DNA of 64,000 nucleotides from Zhengitettix transpicula. Taxonomy: Eukaryota; Arthropoda; Insecta; Orthoptera; Tetrigidae. The stretch covers positions 52,436,129-52,500,128 of the forward strand of contig CM073592.1 in NCBI GenBank assembly GCA_037074705.1. The letters are read 5' to 3'. The position numbers and the translations under genes were made by a program. The first letter of the stretch is position 1. The number at the start of each line of letters is the position of its first letter. Below the pieces are notes generated by a model. That model was given only the letters and a program-made list of their open reading frames with translations, was not told where the DNA came from and did no database searches. Below, in pieces: positions 36,056-48,900 of the stretch.

Positions 36056-36414
36056 GGGGAATCGGAAGGTCCAGTCTTTTGCCAAAGTTAAAATAGTTAT
36101 AGATGCAACACGGAAATTTTTACAGCTTACTTTTAACCTGTGAAAATTTTTAGAAGATTATTATCCATAACTCTTATGGCTTTGTAAACTCTTTTTAATA
36201 CAAAACAACTAAAATTGTCTTTATAAAAAACAGATCGTGATAAATAAATTAATGAAAATTCTAGTGATAATAAATATTTTATTCTGCTTTCACACATATC
36301 ATAAGTTTAAAATAAGCTGTGAAAATTTCAGTGCTGTATCTATAACGCTTTCCAAGACAAAGGTACTAAAATCACTAATTTAACATTGGAAAAGATTGGG
36401 TCTTCCGCTTCCCC
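36056..36414. mobile_element. Palindromic MITE with TTAA target duplication
   Basis: GGGGAATCGGAAGGTCCAGT at the left is mirrored by GATTGGGTCTTCCGCTTCCCC at the right, and TTAA occurs directly on both sides (36052-36055, 36415-36418). The inverted similarity continues inwards for over 100 bp per arm (ATAGATGCAACAC... against ATAGATACAGCAC...). The TTAA target is that of piggyBac-type transposases. It has no coding capacity. Confidence 0.8.
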
Positions 36415-36829
36415 TTAATATTTTTTCATGCACGCGCACAGTGTTTTATTAGTATAATAATGATGTGTCGACGCAGTTTTCTCTGTAATACCGACAAAAA
36501 AAATAAAACTTTAAAATGAGGCAATTAATTAAGCAGTTCTAATTTATGCCGTTCGTATAAATGGACATATGAGAGCGCTTGTCATAACGCCACCCTAAAA
36601 ACGCATTAAAAAGTTAAAAATAAATTATAAATGATTACATAGGGTAAGTCGGGTTCAACCGACGGGGACAGGGACATGGAAAATATATTTATCCGTAAGA
36701 AATAGAGCATTGGTGAACACACGAAGAATTACTTAGCTGTGAAGTGTTAACTTTATAAAGTGCATTAACGTACTAGGACGTAATTAATATTAATATTACT
36801 ATACACTTCTATGTCATATTACGGATACA

Positions 36830-37140
36830 GGTTGATCAAGTGTGTAACACAATGGTTGGTTACCTGGAGATGGTCGGTGCTCCGTAGCGTGTTTGCTGTC
36901 GCCTCGACTCCCTCACACAGACTAAGAAACTCTTTTTGGCCTCGCCTCGCCTCTCAACGCCACCTACCAGAACTACCAGAGGTAATTCCGAATAGCGGTG
37001 ACGTCAACTCCTGGCCTACTACGAGTATTACAGCACTCGTATTTCCGCAAACACGGATTCTCTCAATCACGTTCAAGGTTACACACATTACCGAGTCATC
37101 TGCGAACATGAACTCGATGATAGGTCATTTCAACAAACGA
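36830..37140. other. GC- and CpG-richer island in the gene desert
   Basis: An abrupt rise in GC against AT-rich flanks. It carries a 117-codon plus-strand frame (36811-37161) with no family features I know. It could be a retroelement LTR, a promoter island or a lost exon; I cannot tell. Confidence 0.4.
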
Positions 37141-37160
37141 TTGAATTGTTTACGGAAATA

Positions 37161-37181
37161 AAATAATAATAATAATAATAA
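37161..37181. repeat. (AAT)n microsatellite
   Basis: A run of seven AAT-type units. Confidence 0.85.
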
Positions 37182-38839
37182 AACCTTAGAAACAACAAAA
37201 GTTTCAAAATGAACTAAAAAAATTAAATAAATTTTATTCCCTGCTACCTGGGAACATTGAAAAATTTTATAGCGTATGACACCCATGTATTTATCAAGAG
37301 TAAATATATATAAAATTTTATATTTATGATACATATGTAATTTATTATATATACGTAATTATTTTTTTGGATATGAAAGTAAGCGTGTCACTTTTATTTA
37401 TAGTCGTAAATGTGCAATTGTTCCCAGAAAGTAGGAAAAATATATTATTATTTTTTGTTAATTTTGTAGAAAAAAGATTAATTCGTTTTTATTTCCTTTA
37501 AATATTTAATAATTTTTAATTCTAATTAACACAGATTTATATTCATTTCTATTGATTCAATCCAAAATCCAGGTTTAAATCAGTCACGAGCTTTTTTAAT
37601 TTCGTCCAGCCGTTCTCTTTTTCAGGCCAGAAAATTATTTTATATATATATATATATATACATATATGTATTTTTCAAAAATTATCTTCAGTTAATATAA
37701 TTGTATAAAAATTTTGTTTATAGAAATAATTTAATCTATCGTAATTTCGTGTACTGTTTGAACTGCCCGCTTGTAAATACATGGACATATATTTACTTGC
37801 ATTATTAGAAATTGGCCAAATATCTGAATTTAATTATAAATATTAAAATTTACAATTATCTGAAGAAAAAAAGGAAGACTAAAGCGGAAGAGACTTCATG
37901 GTTCCCTTGTAGATCTTTAACTCTGTGAATGTAAATGTCTCCGACTATTCATTATTCTCCACATCCAGATCCTAAAAAAAAAATAGAAAATAACTGGACC
38001 GTACCAAGTTTCATTTTCATGTAAATTAAACTCTATCTTTACTGTACTCAAATTAAAATATTTCAAAACTTTTATAACAGTAGAATGTTACATTAAGCTG
38101 ATGACATATTGTAAAATTAATGTTATTAATATGACATACAAACAATTACCGGAAGGAGTGAATGAACTCAGGAGTTGTAATACATTAAATTTCAAATCAA
38201 TTGGACGAAGAGAGCAGGTCGACTATATATCGTAGTACAATATTTAATACAAAAATTAAAAGAAATACGCATAAAACTATTCCGATAAAACGTAAACAAA
38301 GCTTTACAGTTCAAGTAAGGGCTTAATCTATGGATTTTCATCAATACTATGCCACATTAATGTAGAAATAATGCATTTTAGAAACTACACGCATACTACT
38401 GGTTCGATGCGGTTCTCAAACTTGTTCTTTCCTGTGCTAACCGCCACATATCCCATTACGAAGTGCATCCGACATTCTTATTTTTTTCATTTATACAACA
38501 TAATGCAATCTGTATATTGTACACCCCTGATATTCCTATCCTTTCACCAGTCTCTTCTTTTAATTGGTTCCAAAGACTCTTCTCCTGCACCTCCCCCCTC
38601 CCCTTCGTCGTTATCTAATAAAACATTCTAACTCCTTATTTTGTTATGAGTTACAGATAGGTCGAAACGTAACCACTTTAAAATCCTGTATTTCTATTCT
38701 GAAATCAAAGTCTAAGTTCTTAAAAATTATAAGCAAACGTTAATTTTATAATAACCAAAATGATAACCATGAGTTTTCGGCATCTTCAGACGGAATACTA
38801 GGGATTTGTAGTTAAACGACTATATTATAATGTATAAAA
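37182..38839. other. Intergenic, no gene recognised
   Basis: AT-rich sequence with one TA run. Confidence 0.65.
37640..37660. repeat. (TA)n microsatellite
   Basis: A 21-base TA run. Confidence 0.9.
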
Positions 38840-39060
38840 TTAACCAGACGACCTCCTGTGGTCACGCTGACTGCCTCGCATCACAGAGGTCCCAGGTTTT
38901 AATCCCAGCGAGGGCATGGATGTTGTGTGTGTGTGTGCGTTTCCATTTGAGAATCTCACAAAGTACTTTCCCGACGAGTCAAATCTAACAGGGTACAAAA
39001 ATTCGCTAATGACTCTTGTACTGGTTGCGTCTATAAATAAAATTAAAATAGTATAAATAA
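38840..39060 (+). repeat. tRNA-derived SINE with (GT)n and A-rich tail
   Basis: TGGTCACGCTGACTGCC (A-box region) and GGTTTTAATCCC (degraded B box) are followed by GAGGGCATGGATGTTGTGTG, a GT run, and an end in ATAAATAAAATT. The segment after the B box matches the GCATGGATGT of the SINE at 29980-30215, read from the opposite strand. Confidence 0.7.
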
Positions 39061-39339
39061 ATAATTAACCAGCGGTATCCCACAGCTTCGCACCCGTATA
39101 TATTTGTTTGTTAAATGGAAACACACAGGTTAAATTTTACTTTGAGTTCTAGAAGAATTTAGAAATGTATGGAAATTGAATGTTAAATCTGTTTAATATA
39201 ATTATTATACTAAAAAAAAAATTCTACACTTATTTAAACATTTTTATTTAGTTTTTTATATTTAATCCATTTTTCTCGTTATGAGGTCCTACATTGAGAA
39301 TGAAACGTTGTTTTAATTTCTATGTTTTTAAAGTAACAG

Positions 39340-39470
39340 AATGGAAAAATCTCGACCGGACCGGGAAACGAACCCGGGTCTCCCGCTTAGTCCGCAGCTT
39401 CTTTACCAACAAAGCCATCCGAGTCGACTCCAGGTCCAGCACGAGACTTCCTCATCCATTATATAGCCAT
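39340..39470 (-). repeat. tRNA-derived SINE head
   Basis: On the minus strand: TGGCTTTGTTGGTAAAGAAGC (A-box region), CCCGGGTTCGTTTCCCGG (B box within a T stem of good pairing), then GTCGAGATTTTTCCATTC. The last motif is the start of the SINE body seen at 51708 and 52005. Confidence 0.75.
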
Positions 39471-39504
39471 AGCCGGGCTTCACCTACAATTCAACAGAGT
39501 TTTT

Positions 39505-39590
39505 TTCCATCCTGATACTTTCAAATCAATTTCATGGCCTATATGGCTGAGCTTGGATTGAACCTTATTCTGTTATTTCTGAACTTATTA
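39505..39590 (+). repeat. SINE body fragment
   Basis: CATCCTGATA..., then ATATGGCTGAGCTTGGATTG and TTCTGTTATTTC, match the body of the SINE at 51715-51785. Confidence 0.6.
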
Positions 39591-39884
39591 TTTTTCACCA
39601 ATTTAGCTGCGTTCATGCATTTATATAGCCGGAGTTTCCATCGTGTTTTGAATCTCTGACATCTTCGGAAAGGTTAAAGTACTTGGCTTCGCCCTGGTTG
39701 AAACTTAATTGGTGTACATCGTCCTGCAGCACTTTTCATCCTAGATATTTATGCCCTTCCTTTTTTCCTTGGTTACGATATTTATTTCAATCTCTTGTTA
39801 ACTTGTCTACCGCAAATTCTGCCCTGATCCAAGTAATATGTAATATAACAATTTTTGTACACAATTTTTTTTAGAGTAACAGGC

Positions 39885-40265
39885 TACACGAGGGTAATCC
39901 ACATTGTGGCAACTCCCCTTTAATAGCATAGGAACGGATTTGAAAAGGAGGATGCGGAGAGAAGATGAAGGTAGCCCGGGGTTAACTAGGGCCCCCGGGG
40001 CTGTAACTTAAGGATCCTACCCGGCATTCGCCGGAAAGTGATGCAGGACAAACCCTAAAAAACCTGCATCAGGTAGGTCGGGCATTGGGTACTTGTCCCA
40101 CGCCCTTTCGATGGCGGTAGAGGGGTTTGCTGTGGGAACGCAGCACTATCTTCTCCTCGATCAGTTTAGGAATCAACTGGCCAACTGTTCCAATGGGAGC
40201 AGAGAACAACTCTTACAGTATTCCCAAGGTTTGCGACCCCGGAACATACACCTCTCAAAAATAGG
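39885..40265 (+). repeat. Dispersed repeat, about 380 bp, inverted partner at 21232-21575
   Basis: The orientation is opposite to the copy at MINPP1 exon 1. It is GC-rich, with GGGGTTAACTAGGGC, GGATCCTACCCGGCATTCGC and the terminal CCCCGGAACATACACCTCTC. The copies share ends but differ by small indels. Confidence 0.8.
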
Positions 40266-43200
40266 CCGAGCTGCTTCGGCTTGTGGGAACCTTAGTTCAA
40301 AGAAGGAGAGGAGAAGGCATCTCAGAAAGGTTCACCTGCGAGAGAATCTCGCAGGCTTTTGTTCCTCAGTGGTTTGCTGTAAGAACAAGAATATTTTACT
40401 TTTTTAACTCATTTATTCAATGGTAAATAAGAAATATTTTAACGTTAGTTTTCTTTCATGAATAACTGTAGCGAAGCATTGCGGTGACATGGGGCTTCAC
40501 GTGGCGATGCCCGTGAAAATGGCGGTCTGGATGCACGAACTGAATAAACGGTTAACTTACCTGAATAAACAGTACCAAAGAAGTGGCCATAATCGCGTAC
40601 AATTAAACACAGTGCTCGCACACAATAGGCCGCAAATCAGCTTAATTTACATTACATTTCTTTCATATATTTTTGTTTTTGTTTACTGGTGCTGAGTTAC
40701 GTTTGAAATGAGCTGGTTGGTACTTTAGAATCTTTGGAACGGTTTCTCCATTTACCGCTCACGATACCTCGACAATAGTAGAGATGACATAATTAAGTAC
40801 AACCAAGCATTAAATATAATATTAATAATAATATGTAAAGATAGATTATGATATTATTTTTATTATTTTTACAGCTACGCACGATAAAGTTCTATACTTA
40901 TCATGTTCGAAATATAGAATTTCTATATTGTATGCCAGTAAGTAAAAACTCGTGTTTTTATTTACAGATAAAAAATAAAAATAACAGATGTAAATGCAAC
41001 GTGAAACGCGCACGCAAACCTTTTGGATAATGGTGTTTCAAACTCAAGGACTCCGCAGAGCTCTATATGGATTAAATGTATATGGATTAAAACTTTTCCA
41101 AAACTAGAACACATGACTCATTCATATACGAAGATGAAATTTTAGTATGAAACTATAGGAGACCTCAACGTAATGCGTTTACTCTAGGATATTTACAAAT
41201 TCATTCATTATTTAATTTTTTGCAGGACCCTAATTGTTCCCAGTTTGTAACATTTAAAAAATGTTAAATTAAAATTCATTATTGTAAAGGCAAATATGGG
41301 CATAATCAGACATGAAATTTATAAACATCTTTAAATAATTTTTACAGCATTTTCTATAATTTTTCTTATTACTTACTCGTTTCTTGAATACGTAAAAACT
41401 ACTAAATCATTGAAAGGGTTTCCACATATATTGTGATAAAAACATCGCAGTTGCAAAGTTAGGACATTCTGATTAGGAGTAATTTTCCAGTGTCCTTATC
41501 ATTAAAATAAATAAAATTTATTCCAAAATCTTTCGGCTGTAACAAAATAAAATAAAACAATCCTCTAGAATTTTTTTATAAACATTGTGATAAAACCTAA
41601 TTAATATCACCCGGGACGTACCTGTATGTTTGTTCTAACACTACACCAAGAACGTTGTGTCAACCATAAAATGAGTATTTAAATAAAACCAGAACGAATC
41701 CTCATTAATTTACGTATGCAACTAACTTTTCTATTGAACTTGTAAAATAGCCGAAAAATATTTTCAACCCTATCTTCCCACGTCATTTTCTTATACATCA
41801 TCATCGTCAAAAAAAATTCGTGAAAATTGGTGAATCACTCCTAAACTTATCACAATATCCTTTCCTGACTTATATATCGACATTCTGATAATTTACTTTT
41901 CAACATGAACATGTTTTCAGTTTGTGGGTCAGATTGAAAATCTATACACAATATTGTTTCTAGTTTAATCTTATAGAAGGAGACCAAAAACACTTTCTAC
42001 ACATGGTAAAAAAAACCATCGTTATCAGATGAGCAACAAACGTTGGCCGTGGACATTATTGCCGAGAAATGTTGCCAACAACAAAAAAATTGCCGACAAT
42101 TCTTCGACTGAATAACGATACAGTCGTAAGAGACGTTTTTAACTCTTCACGTTAATAATCTACAAACCCAGAATCACGTCACATTTCTCTCACTACAAAC
42201 CATTGCTTTTAATTACTAATGGAATATGTTCCCAGTTTCTTAATAAAAAATGACATCTTATTTCCATTTTAAAATATATTTACAATAATATCTTCTCGCA
42301 ATATTAATCCGAAAATCGTTAATTTCACTATAACAACGAAAGTTTTTATCCATTCGACGAGGTATTATATCGTGACTTGTACCACATGCGTTGCGTGACC
42401 AGATATCACATACGTGATTATGAGTCATCCATTTGAGGGAATATAGGGGTTGCCAGACACTCCGCTCATTTCCCTTTGATGAAGGAACTAATTAATGCAC
42501 GTACTTTACGCATTGTATAAATTCTACTCCTTGTTATTTTATTTATTATTTTGATAAATATATGTAGACCGTTGCGTATCCTTGTGGGTTAAATATTCAA
42601 CCCAACCTGGACTATTTTGTTTTAAAATTCTTCGTGTGCCCTTGTAACACTTTGATGTTATCTGTGAGTCGTTTCCAGTAACCCTAGAAATTATCCCATC
42701 ATATTGCTGACTTATTTAATATTTCATAAAGCTCTTATTCAAACCGTGAGGTATTTTTTACCACATAAATTTAGGAAATTCCTAACTGTAACGGAAGACT
42801 ATTTGTTACCAACGATTACCTCACGAATACAATAAATGCTAGAAACAGTACGCTCCTGAAACATATACTCTTACTTTATGAAACAAATATAAGTTATTCT
42901 ACAATAAAACTATGCTTTAAGAACTTTAACCGTGAATACAGACCAGAAATATTAAAAAAAATTCTACAGTTTGTGTTTGACTTGTTGAAACGTAACAACT
43001 TTAAATTTCAAAAAGTAATCAATCTTTCTAGTCTGTAATCAAGATCAAACTTTGTAAAAATTAATATTAGACGTTTAATATATAATATTAAAATTTTTTA
43101 ATTGTCTTCCTCTAAGCGTCAGAAACACTAGTGACTATTTTTTACCGTAAAGAAATGCTCATTAATGACGAGTATTTTTCTGTTCGAAATTAATGCATGT

Positions 43201-43385
43201 CAGTTTTCTACAAAGATTTCTGATTTCTAATTAATGTATTTAAAATTGACTTAAATATTTTTTATATGTCCAATTGATATCAATTCTTTATTTAATGTTA
43301 ATAATCGCCGAAGATTTTGTCACCTATTTCTTCAAACTGTCAATGCTAAAAATCAGATGCCAGTAATGGGAATGAAACATAAAAC

Positions 43386-43418
<33 letters not shown>
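43386..43418. repeat. (TA)n microsatellite
   Basis: A 33-base TA run. Confidence 0.9.
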
Positions 43419-43420
<2 letters not shown>

Positions 43421-44110
43421 TGTTCCCGATATAGTGTATGTAATTCAATTTGCTTATATTGTATGAAGTTGTGTTGTGGAGAACTTTTATGGTACTGCTT
43501 GTTCTGACTGTCGAGATGCCGCCAATTACTTGTGGTACGAAACCGTGCCTCGAGAATGAAGATTCAAATTGTCAAATATGGAGTAGGAAAAATATGTATC
43601 GGAGATTACAGAAACGTGTGGTCAGAATGGTGAATAAATTTCTATTTGGATGGCAGCATGTTATACTCCTAATGGACAGAAAACCAACGGAAGAGCGTTT
43701 CCAGTAGTCCCTTTCCCTTCTCCAAGCTTTCAGAAGGAATAAAAAATACTAGCGATAGGCAATTGAAAGTGATCCGAGTCAAGTGATGAGGGCAGGAAGT
43801 TGACAGAAGTTACTGTAAGTTGTAGAGATGGGATAAGAGGCAGATATTGCAAATAAAGTGTTGGATCAGTTGAAACTTAATTATTTTGTTATATGAATGT
43901 CGTAATACTTCTAAGCATTGAAAGAGACGTTTCACGCACGGAACTGATTTTTTTAAATACATTTATTTATGTTTAGAACAGCTGGCTATATCGTCGGTAG
44001 CAAATATATCAGAAAAATGTGTTTTAATTAATTGAAACAAAAGGCAATACAATACGACGTTGCGTCCTCAATTTTGGGTCTTCCTCGGGTAATATTCAGT
44101 ATTGCATGTA

Positions 44111-44111
<1 letters not shown>

Positions 44112-44165
<54 letters not shown>
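44112..44165. repeat. (TA)n microsatellite
   Basis: A TA run of about 50 bases, the longest in the window. Confidence 0.9.
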
Positions 44166-44171
<6 letters not shown>

Positions 44172-45689
44172 GACATTTTTGTCTGAAATTGACCAGATTA
44201 TACATATATAGGCTATGTATACATGCTAAATTAGATGAACTAATATAAAATTGCGTCATGGGTTGAATTTCGGTTAATAATGTAATAGGTCCATTACGCT
44301 AAATTCATGTGTTCTTCTAATTTATCATGTATACATATATATGTATACATATATATGTATACATGCAAAACTGTAAGGAAGTCCCAAAATTGTGGGCCAA
44401 ACGTCGTATTGTAAATATTTCAATTTTAATTCATTAATAAAAAAAACTTGAGATATTGGTTGGTTTGTTTGTTTATTAAATTTCTTACATTGTTTAGTTG
44501 ACTCTTTACCTGCTAAAATGAACCAATGTTTTGTTAGTAGCGAGTATTTAAAATATCTATTATTTTATCATAATTCAATGAGCCGTTCTGAAAATATTAG
44601 TATATAACCTAACACAAATTTAATATATTCCACTGAAAATAGCAAAAACAATTATGAAATACACTGAAAAATTATTCTTTATAATAATAACACCAAACAC
44701 CAATATTCGATTTAATTTTTTTAAAATTATATGAGCTTTTTTAACGCATGGGTTTTGCATGTAGTTGACTTACAACAAATATTTCCGATGCGTATTTTGG
44801 TTTCGTAATATCGGATTTGAAATTTGTAGTCTTCTGTATAATTTATGTAGAATATTTGGAATTTGTTATACTAAATCATAAAATAACGGTCTACATTTAT
44901 CATATTGTGGTTCCTTTTGTTAAATACCCAATATCGATCAACAGAGACGTGATGGCAATTAACACATCGCACATTTGCATTGTATTTGATTAATTTAGAA
45001 TTCATACGTACACAAATGCAGGCATGAAAATAGTTTTTGATTTTATTATGATTGAATTTTGTGTATCATCAGTATATGGATTTCAAATGAAAATCTCTTT
45101 TCTGCAAAAGTCTCAAAATACGCTCTGCTCATATGATATCAAAATATTTGGATTTAGTCCTAAGACTTAGAAAATAATGTTAAAGAAACGTCTGTATTTT
45201 TTATATAATCAAATCAGGTTTATTGAATGCTTGTAAATAAGTTCACACAAAAACAGTCCTTCAGGGAAATCTAAATGTTTGAACGTTCTTATGACATTGA
45301 ACGATAACTGACAGTTTATATCATAAATGGATGTTATAAAATCAAATTCATTTTTAGTAACACTTCAACATGTTACTTTTATGTATCTACTTAGTCATGC
45401 CTACTTCTTTCTTATTTCGTTCTACATTCTATTGATTTTCAAATACTCAAATATACACATAATGTAAAGCCATACAAATATTTTCTCAGTGAAAAATATC
45501 TTACAAGGATGTTTTTTTAAAAAATAAAAAATAAGCGTAATAAATCACGCGCTTTTCCAGGTAACAAATTTTAAAATTAATTTTAAAATTCTTGTAGTAA
45601 TTGTTAGGTCTGATAATACTTAAATTTAATTATTTTGCAGAAACTAAATAATTTTAGTAAACAATAATTTATAATAGGTATAATTTGTA

Positions 45690-45771
45690 TCTGTGAAGCA
45701 AAACCGGAAGTTATGGCCTGCCGCGTTCCTAAACGCACCCCGACTCACGTTGCGTCCACGAGGTTTCCAAG
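45690..45771 (+). promoter_or_regulatory. EIF3B proximal promoter / 5' UTR with ETS-type site
   Basis: ACCGGAAGT (45703-45711), the core ETS/GABP motif common in housekeeping promoters, lies about 60 bases before the start codon. The stretch from there to ATG is CpG-rich against AT-rich flanks (CCGCG, ACGCACC, CACGTTGCG). There is no TATA box. Confidence 0.55.
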
Positions 45772-45907
45772 ATGGCTAAGAAGAAGGATGCGGATAAATC
45801 CGCACAAAATGTAGATAATAGTAAACAAGATAGGAATGAAAATACTGAGGATGGAGAACCTAACTTTGATGATCCTGACGGATATGTGGATCCGATTTCA
45901 GACGAAG
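45772..45907 (+). CDS. EIF3B: EIF3B exon 1
   Basis: [14 protein letters not shown] starts an acidic leader ending DPISDE. The donor is GTATTT. Confidence 0.93.
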
Positions 45908-48900
45908 GTATTTATATCATAGTACAACATATAGCATATGGTCTGAAATTGCTTATATGTGTCGTGACAACGTAATTTAAGAGCCTGCAACATGTGAAGT
46001 TGACTCTATTTATTACATTTTTTGCAATCACATATTTTAATTTTCAAACAGTGCATGTTTTTGTCTTAGTTCACATGTGGCAGTTCCTAACCTCGCTCCG
46101 GTGTACCGTGCGTTGTAGATAGAGAAGGAATTATAGTGCTCAGTTTATTCTTTAGACATACGAATTGGTTTCAGTATATGCATGATTGATTATTCACACT
46201 AGAACTTGACAATTGATTTAGTTACTTTGCATTAGACAGTGTCCCATATGTCTATTGTGACCAGGATTTTCAACATCTCAAATTTGGTTTAATATATTTA
46301 TTTGCTTCCCTTGGCAGTTGTGCTAGTAATACAAATCTGCATCGTCTTTCAATACAATTACACATTTTGTGATAAAAATATTGTAAAACATTGTAAATAA
46401 TTTCCCCCTCTATTATTGCCATTTTTTTCTTTATTGACACACATTATGCTATTCTGCTAAGTGAATGGGAAGAATTTGTCAGTGTGTTTATTATGTAAAA
46501 TATTGTCTAAATTTTCACTTTAATTGGTACTGCACTGTGTAATGTTTGAAAGAATGGTAAATGAAAATGAGCAGTTTACTTTTTATTAGGTAATTTTATA
46601 TTTGGGTTTTATCATTTAATATTTTCAACTTTTTCAGAATTATTGGGCGATCTTTTGCAACAGAAACCACGAGAAACTGATGGTGTTGAAGCTGTGGTTG
46701 TGGTTGATGGTGTTCCACAAGTTGGGCCAGACAGGCTTGAGAAGCTTTCCAGTGTCATCTCTAAACTTTTTTCTAAATTTGGATCTATTGTCAATGAGTA
46801 CTACCCCAAAACAGAAAATGGACACACCAAAGGGTAAGTTAATTCTCTTTGGATGTAGAGACTTATATTTTCTGGCCCCCTTTTAAAATTATTTATATCT
46901 TTCTTCATGACAGTTTTACTTCTAAATTTATCATAGATGTTGTCATTATGACTATTTGTGTTTTGGCAAAAGGGACATTGTCATGTGGCAGAAATGTAAA
47001 AATTGTCAGTTATATCTACTCTGGTTTATAAACTTCCACACCACCATAATTTGTAAATTGAATATTTAAGATTTGATTAAAAGTTGATTTGGTAATTTAA
47101 AATGAGTTGCAACATGTGTGGTTTTAAATTGATGTGTATTTATTTTAATCTATTCCTGTTGCTTGTAATGTAAACAATATTTATATTTTTTAATGTAATA
47201 ATTTTTAGGTACATATTTCTGGAATATGCCAATCCTAAACATGCTGTGGAGGCAGTCAAAGCTATTAACAATCATAAACTTGACAGGCAACATACATTTA
47301 TTGTAAATTTGTTCACAGATTTCAAGAAGTGAGTACTTAGTTTTTTAATTTGTATTTTTATCTGTAATGAATATTTTTAAATATGCTAGTTTATATTTTT
47401 TACTACTGTTGTAAATTAAATATTTTTGAGTTACTTTTTATTTTCTACTACCTTTGGGGAATATAGTGAAAGACTTTTTTATATCAAATTAGGATAACAG
47501 TGCTGCTGAGCTTTGATTGAAATTTTTTCTACTTTACTGAGTTAAATCATTGTACCTAAGATCAATTTACTCACAGTAGCTATTCTTCATTGAAGTCATA
47601 ATTGAAGAATGGAATTCAGTAAAGTGTATGAGAGATGTGTTCAGATCTGTACAATGGATAGAGAAAGCTCATATCTGAATGGGAATAGACACTGATAACT
47701 CAGTGGTTAGAACCTAGTGGAGGTCCTGGGTTCAATTTCCAGTTTGCTCTAGATATTTTTATTCAGTTTCATAGATTTATAGTGCTAAGCTTCGATTAAA
47801 AAGTTTTTTCTGTTCTTGACTTGTTTATATTTTGTATGTACTCCTTTTTATTTTATTGTAATGATTAATACATCACACAGTAATGTCTTAAGTTTAATTG
47901 ATGTGTTACAATATTTTGCCATAATTTTTTTGACAATAGATTTCTTCATACTTTTATTCAAGATATTCCCAATTAAATGTTCATAGTCTCTCTAATTGAA
48001 ATTGAACTAATTATTAGCACTGGTCTGAAGGAATAACATATGAGCTGTATTATAATAACTCTCATACTTGGACATATTTACCATATATTCATTCATTATT
48101 AGAATGAAAATTTATATACCTTATGTCAGTTATTTTATAAATTAAAAGGATAATTTTATTTTATTTTGTGTAGGTATGGAGAAATACCTGATGAGTGGGA
48201 ACCACCAAAACCTCAACCTTATATTGATCAAGGAAATTTACATTATTATGTAATGGAGCCTGATGCATTTGATCAGTATGTAGTTGCATCTGGTTCTACA
48301 CTGACGGTGAAAATCATGTTAAATTCTTCTCCGAATCCAGAACTTGTCATGGAGCGTGAAGTGAGTAGATGTTTTATTTTTAATTTTTGTGTGTATTGAT
48401 ATTACTGTATATATAATGTTATCTGAACTTACTTATCTCGGTTATTTTTCAAGAAATGGTCAGAAACTTATACTATATGGTCCCCTATGGGTACATACTT
48501 AGCTACTTTCCACCATAGAGGAGCTGCACTATGGTATGGGGAGAAGTTTGATAAACTTCGTTTCTCCCACACTGGTGTTCAATTTATGGATTTTTCACCT
48601 CAAGAAAAGTAAGTACAATATTCTTCCTAAATTAGTGTATTTGTTAATATGACAGTGTAATGTAATTAAACCAAACATTTTGCTTCAATCATTATACTTG
48701 CTAACTATTTGAGGTGTTCTTTTATTTTTGTTAACATTCTGAAACAAAAAAACCTACAAATCAAATTAGAATTATATTTATTCAATTGATAAATAGTTAA
48801 ATAAGTAACTGTGATTTTGTATTATAATGAAATAGTAGATTCCATATTGCCAAACATGAAACATTACTTTGAAAATATTGATAATGTGCACGTAGAAAGT

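Larger units (their letters stand above)
40266..45680. other. Intergenic upstream of EIF3B, no gene recognised
   Basis: AT-rich sequence with long TA tracts at 43386-43418 and 44112-44165. A GC-richer patch at 43490-43720 has an 86-codon frame without known features. A short palindromic ATACATATATATGTAT tract lies at 44328-44365. Confidence 0.6.

Noticed and set aside
43450..43707. 86-codon plus-strand frame
   Set aside because: No family features, no splice context and a broken alternative frame. Probably repeat debris.
44068..44259. Frame with an alternating Tyr-Ile repeat
   Set aside because: It is a translation of the TA microsatellite at 44112-44165.
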